The notes under the pieces: model-generated
The model's input: only the letters and a program-made list of their open reading frames with translations
What the model was told of the DNA's origin: nothing
Database searches by the model: none
Made by a program: the position numbers and the translations under genes
In this document: piece by piece, positions 21,071-22,784 of the stretch
How positions within the stretch are numbered: the first letter of the stretch is position 1
How the letters are laid out: each line of letters starts with the position of its first letter
Origin: CAZJCK01 sp964544635
GTDB taxonomy: Bacteria > Zixibacteria > MSB-5A5 > GN15 > FEB-12
Direction of reading: 5' to 3'
Assembly: GCA_964544635.1 (NCBI GenBank)
Contig: CAZJCK010000058.1
Span: 1 to 22,784 of the forward strand
Length of the DNA stretch: 22,784 bases

Positions 21071-22784
21071 TTACTCGCTGTGGGCCAGTCGGAAGCGTGC
21101 GACCATTTCCTTGAGTCCCTCGGCCTGGCGGTTGAGTTCCTCGGCAGCGGCGGCCGACTGTTCGGCGCCGGTAGCGGTTTCCTTGGTCACCGACGAGACA
21201 GCCTCGATATTCTTCGAGATCTGCTCGGCCGCGGCCGACTGTTCCTCGGCGGCGGTGGCGATCTGCTGGATCATGTCCATGACGCGGTCGGACATGGAGA
21301 CGATCTCGGTCAGGGCGTTGCCGGCCTTGTCGGCCAGGTCACGGCCCGAATCGACCTCGGAGATGCCGGTTTCCATTGACGAGACGGCCTCGGAGGTTTC
21401 GGTTTGGATGCCCTTGATCATGTCGGTGATTTCTGAGGTTGCTTTGCCGGTCCGCTCGGCCAGCTTGCGGACCTCGTCGGCGACGACGGCAAAGCCGCGA
21501 CCCTGTTCACCGGCCCGGGCGGCCTCGATGGCGGCGTTGAGGGCCAAAAGGTTGGTCTGGTCGGCGATGTCGTCGATAACGCCGATGATCTCGCCGATCT
21601 GGTCGGCCGACTTGGCCAGCTTACCGATCGAGTCGGCCGATTCGCGGACGACTCCGGCGATGCGCTGCATCCCCTGGATGGTGTCGTTGACAATGGTGCC
21701 GCCACTGGTGGCGGTATCGGACGCGGTCTTGGCGCCGTCGCGGGCATCACCGGCGTTCTTGGACGACTCGACGATGGTGGCGGTCATTTCTTCGATGGCG
21801 GTCGAGACCTGATTGACCTGACTCGACTGGTCGTTGGCACCGCGCGACATCTGCTCGGATGACGAGGCGATTTCGTTTGCAGCCGAGACGAGCTGGGTAG
21901 CGTTGTCGCCCAGTTCGCGGATCATCTGGGTCAGGTTGGCGACCATCTTCTTGAAGGCATTCCCCAAAACGTCGCGTTCCGACTTCGGTTCGACGCTGAC
22001 GGTGAGGTCGTTTTCCGAGATGCGCTGGGCACCTTCGGCGAGGTTCTTCATATAGTCGATCAGACGTCGGAAGGAAGCACCGAGAGTGCCAATTTCGTCC
22101 TTCTGGTTGATGTCGATGTCGTGATTCACATCACCCTTCGAGATTTCCTCAGCGATCCGGGCCATATCGGAGACCGGCTTGGAGATGCCGCGAGCGATGA
22201 AGAAGGCAATGAAGACACCAATGAGGACGGCTCCGATGACGAAGCTGATAGCCATGGTGATGGCAGAGGCCTGCGCGGCCTGTTTCTTTTGCACCTGGCC
22301 TGAGCCGATTTTTTCGAAGGCCTCGACAACTTCGCCGGCAACCTTGGCAAGGTGAGCCATCTCCTCAGCCGTCTCCTGCTTGAGTTTGACGACTCTGTCG
22401 AATTCCGTCTGGTAGCCGGCCGCGGCGTCGATGACGGCCTGAACGGCATCTTTGTCGGCCTGATCGTTCATCTTGTTCATGAGATCGGTGCCGGTCTGCA
22501 GCAGTTCGTCGATCGAGGCACGCAGCATTTCGGCGTACTTGGCGTCTTCAGTGCGGCGGAAGTCGCGATAGTGGAGGCGGGAGTCCTGCATAAGTTCATT
22601 CAGGCGACCAGAGCCTTCCACCTTATCCGATCGTTCGGCGAGACTGCTGTGGGTTTCGCGCGAGATCAACTCCGCCTGGAGTTTGTCGAGCTGCGTGGTG
22701 CGGAGAAAGTCGACTTTCTCTGCGGCCAACGCGGCAGCGGCATCCATCTCGCCGATGGCGGCCTCGATATCAAGTTGTTCCTGG
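21071..22784 (-). CDS. Methyl-accepting chemotaxis protein (5' end beyond window)
   Basis: This membrane chemoreceptor relays ligand signals to CheA/CheW. The frame continues without a start to the right edge (QEQLDIEAAIGEM precedes the internal Met at 22747), so the first helix and the true start are missing; about 571 residues are visible. A helical ligand-binding region runs to about residue 175. It is followed by a membrane helix (ITMAISFVIGAVLIGVFIAF), then two consecutive HAMP units (ISKPVSDMARIAEEISKGDV...; LAEGAQRISENDLTVSV...). A long coiled-coil signalling domain carries the hairpin tip IDDIADQTNLLALNAAIEAA followed by RAGEQGRGFAVVADEVRKLA. Gln/Glu-rich methylation helices flank the tip. 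The C-terminus (MVARFRLAHSE) lacks the NWETF-type CheR tether. The ligand is unknown. Confidence 0.95.
   Translation of the reverse strand, partial: QEQLDIEAAIGEMDAAAALAAEKVDFLRTTQLDKLQAELISRETHSSLAERSDKVEGSGRLNELMQDSRLHYRDFRRTEDAKYAEMLRASIDELLQTGTDLMNKMNDQADKDAVQAVIDAAAGYQTEFDRVVKLKQETAEEMAHLAKVAGEVVEAFEKIGSGQVQKKQAAQASAITMAISFVIGAVLIGVFIAFFIARGISKPVSDMARIAEEISKGDVNHDIDINQKDEIGTLGASFRRLIDYMKNLAEGAQRISENDLTVSVEPKSERDVLGNAFKKMVANLTQMIRELGDNATQLVSAANEIASSSEQMSRGANDQSSQVNQVSTAIEEMTATIVESSKNAGDARDGAKTASDTATSGGTIVNDTIQGMQRIAGVVRESADSIGKLAKSADQIGEIIGVIDDIADQTNLLALNAAIEAARAGEQGRGFAVVADEVRKLAERTGKATSEITDMIKGIQTETSEAVSSMETGISEVDSGRDLADKAGNALTEIVSMSDRVMDMIQQIATAAEEQSAAAEQISKNIEAVSSVTKETATGAEQSAAAAEELNRQAEGLKEMVARFRLAHSE

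Noticed and set aside
21111..21812. Long plus-strand frame of 233 residues opposite the chemotaxis receptor
   Set aside because: It is a mirror frame of a GC-rich, Ala/Glu-rich coding sequence; its Ser/Ala/Met-rich translation has no start signal or known motif.

Overview
The window reads as a piece of a GC-rich draft genome, probably metagenome-assembled, from a Gram-negative (diderm) bacterium. The evidence for an outer membrane is an OmpA/Pal-type lipoprotein, a second large lipoprotein, and a secreted calcium-binding protease. The secreted protease ends in two dockerin-like units (GDLNGDG...DPIDLAFFVDFLFSGG and a second copy). Together with the four-gene DUF6754-type membrane module, this style of protein is what I associate with the FCB superphylum, most likely candidate division Zixibacteria. 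That placement is inference from protein style, not a phylogeny. Exactly 100 N (20733-20832) mark a scaffold join, so the part right of the gap should not be assumed adjacent to the rest.

Layout. (1) 1-2849, minus strand: four tightly overlapping genes for membrane proteins of unknown function; the last runs off the left edge. (2) 3180-6087, plus strand: a CUT1-type sugar ABC importer operon (binding protein and two permeases) with no ATPase gene. (3) 6220-6828, plus strand: an OmpA/Pal-like lipoprotein closed by a strong intrinsic terminator. (4) 11469-6889, minus strand: tyrS, a TPR-repeat exported protein and an Ig-like (Big_5/SbsA type) lipoprotein, closely spaced and probably co-transcribed. 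(5) 11669-13816, plus strand: a class A penicillin-binding protein divergent from tyrS. (6) 13817-15513: about 1.7 kb of gene-poor DNA holding tRNA-Leu(CAA), several hairpin repeats and an orphan terminator. (7) 15514-19650, plus strand: a very large secreted metalloprotease with calcium-binding repeats, a beta-propeller and a dockerin-like tail; its putative promoter carries three phased TTTTGG/CCAAAA half-sites. (8) 19726-19920: a short relic that looks like the first third of a LytTR DNA-binding domain. (9) 20663-19917, minus strand: an RsmE-type rRNA methyltransferase of a divergent subfamily. (10) After the gap, 22784-21071, minus strand: a methyl-accepting chemotaxis protein cut by the right edge, followed by its terminator.

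Functionally the window is a mixture of core genes (tyrS, rsmE, tRNA-Leu, class A PBP), envelope and uptake functions, chemotaxis and a secreted proteolytic system. The parts most likely to be undescribed are the four-gene membrane module at the left edge and the multi-domain protease with its operator-like promoter. No CRISPR array, phage gene, transposase or toxin-antitoxin pair was recognised.
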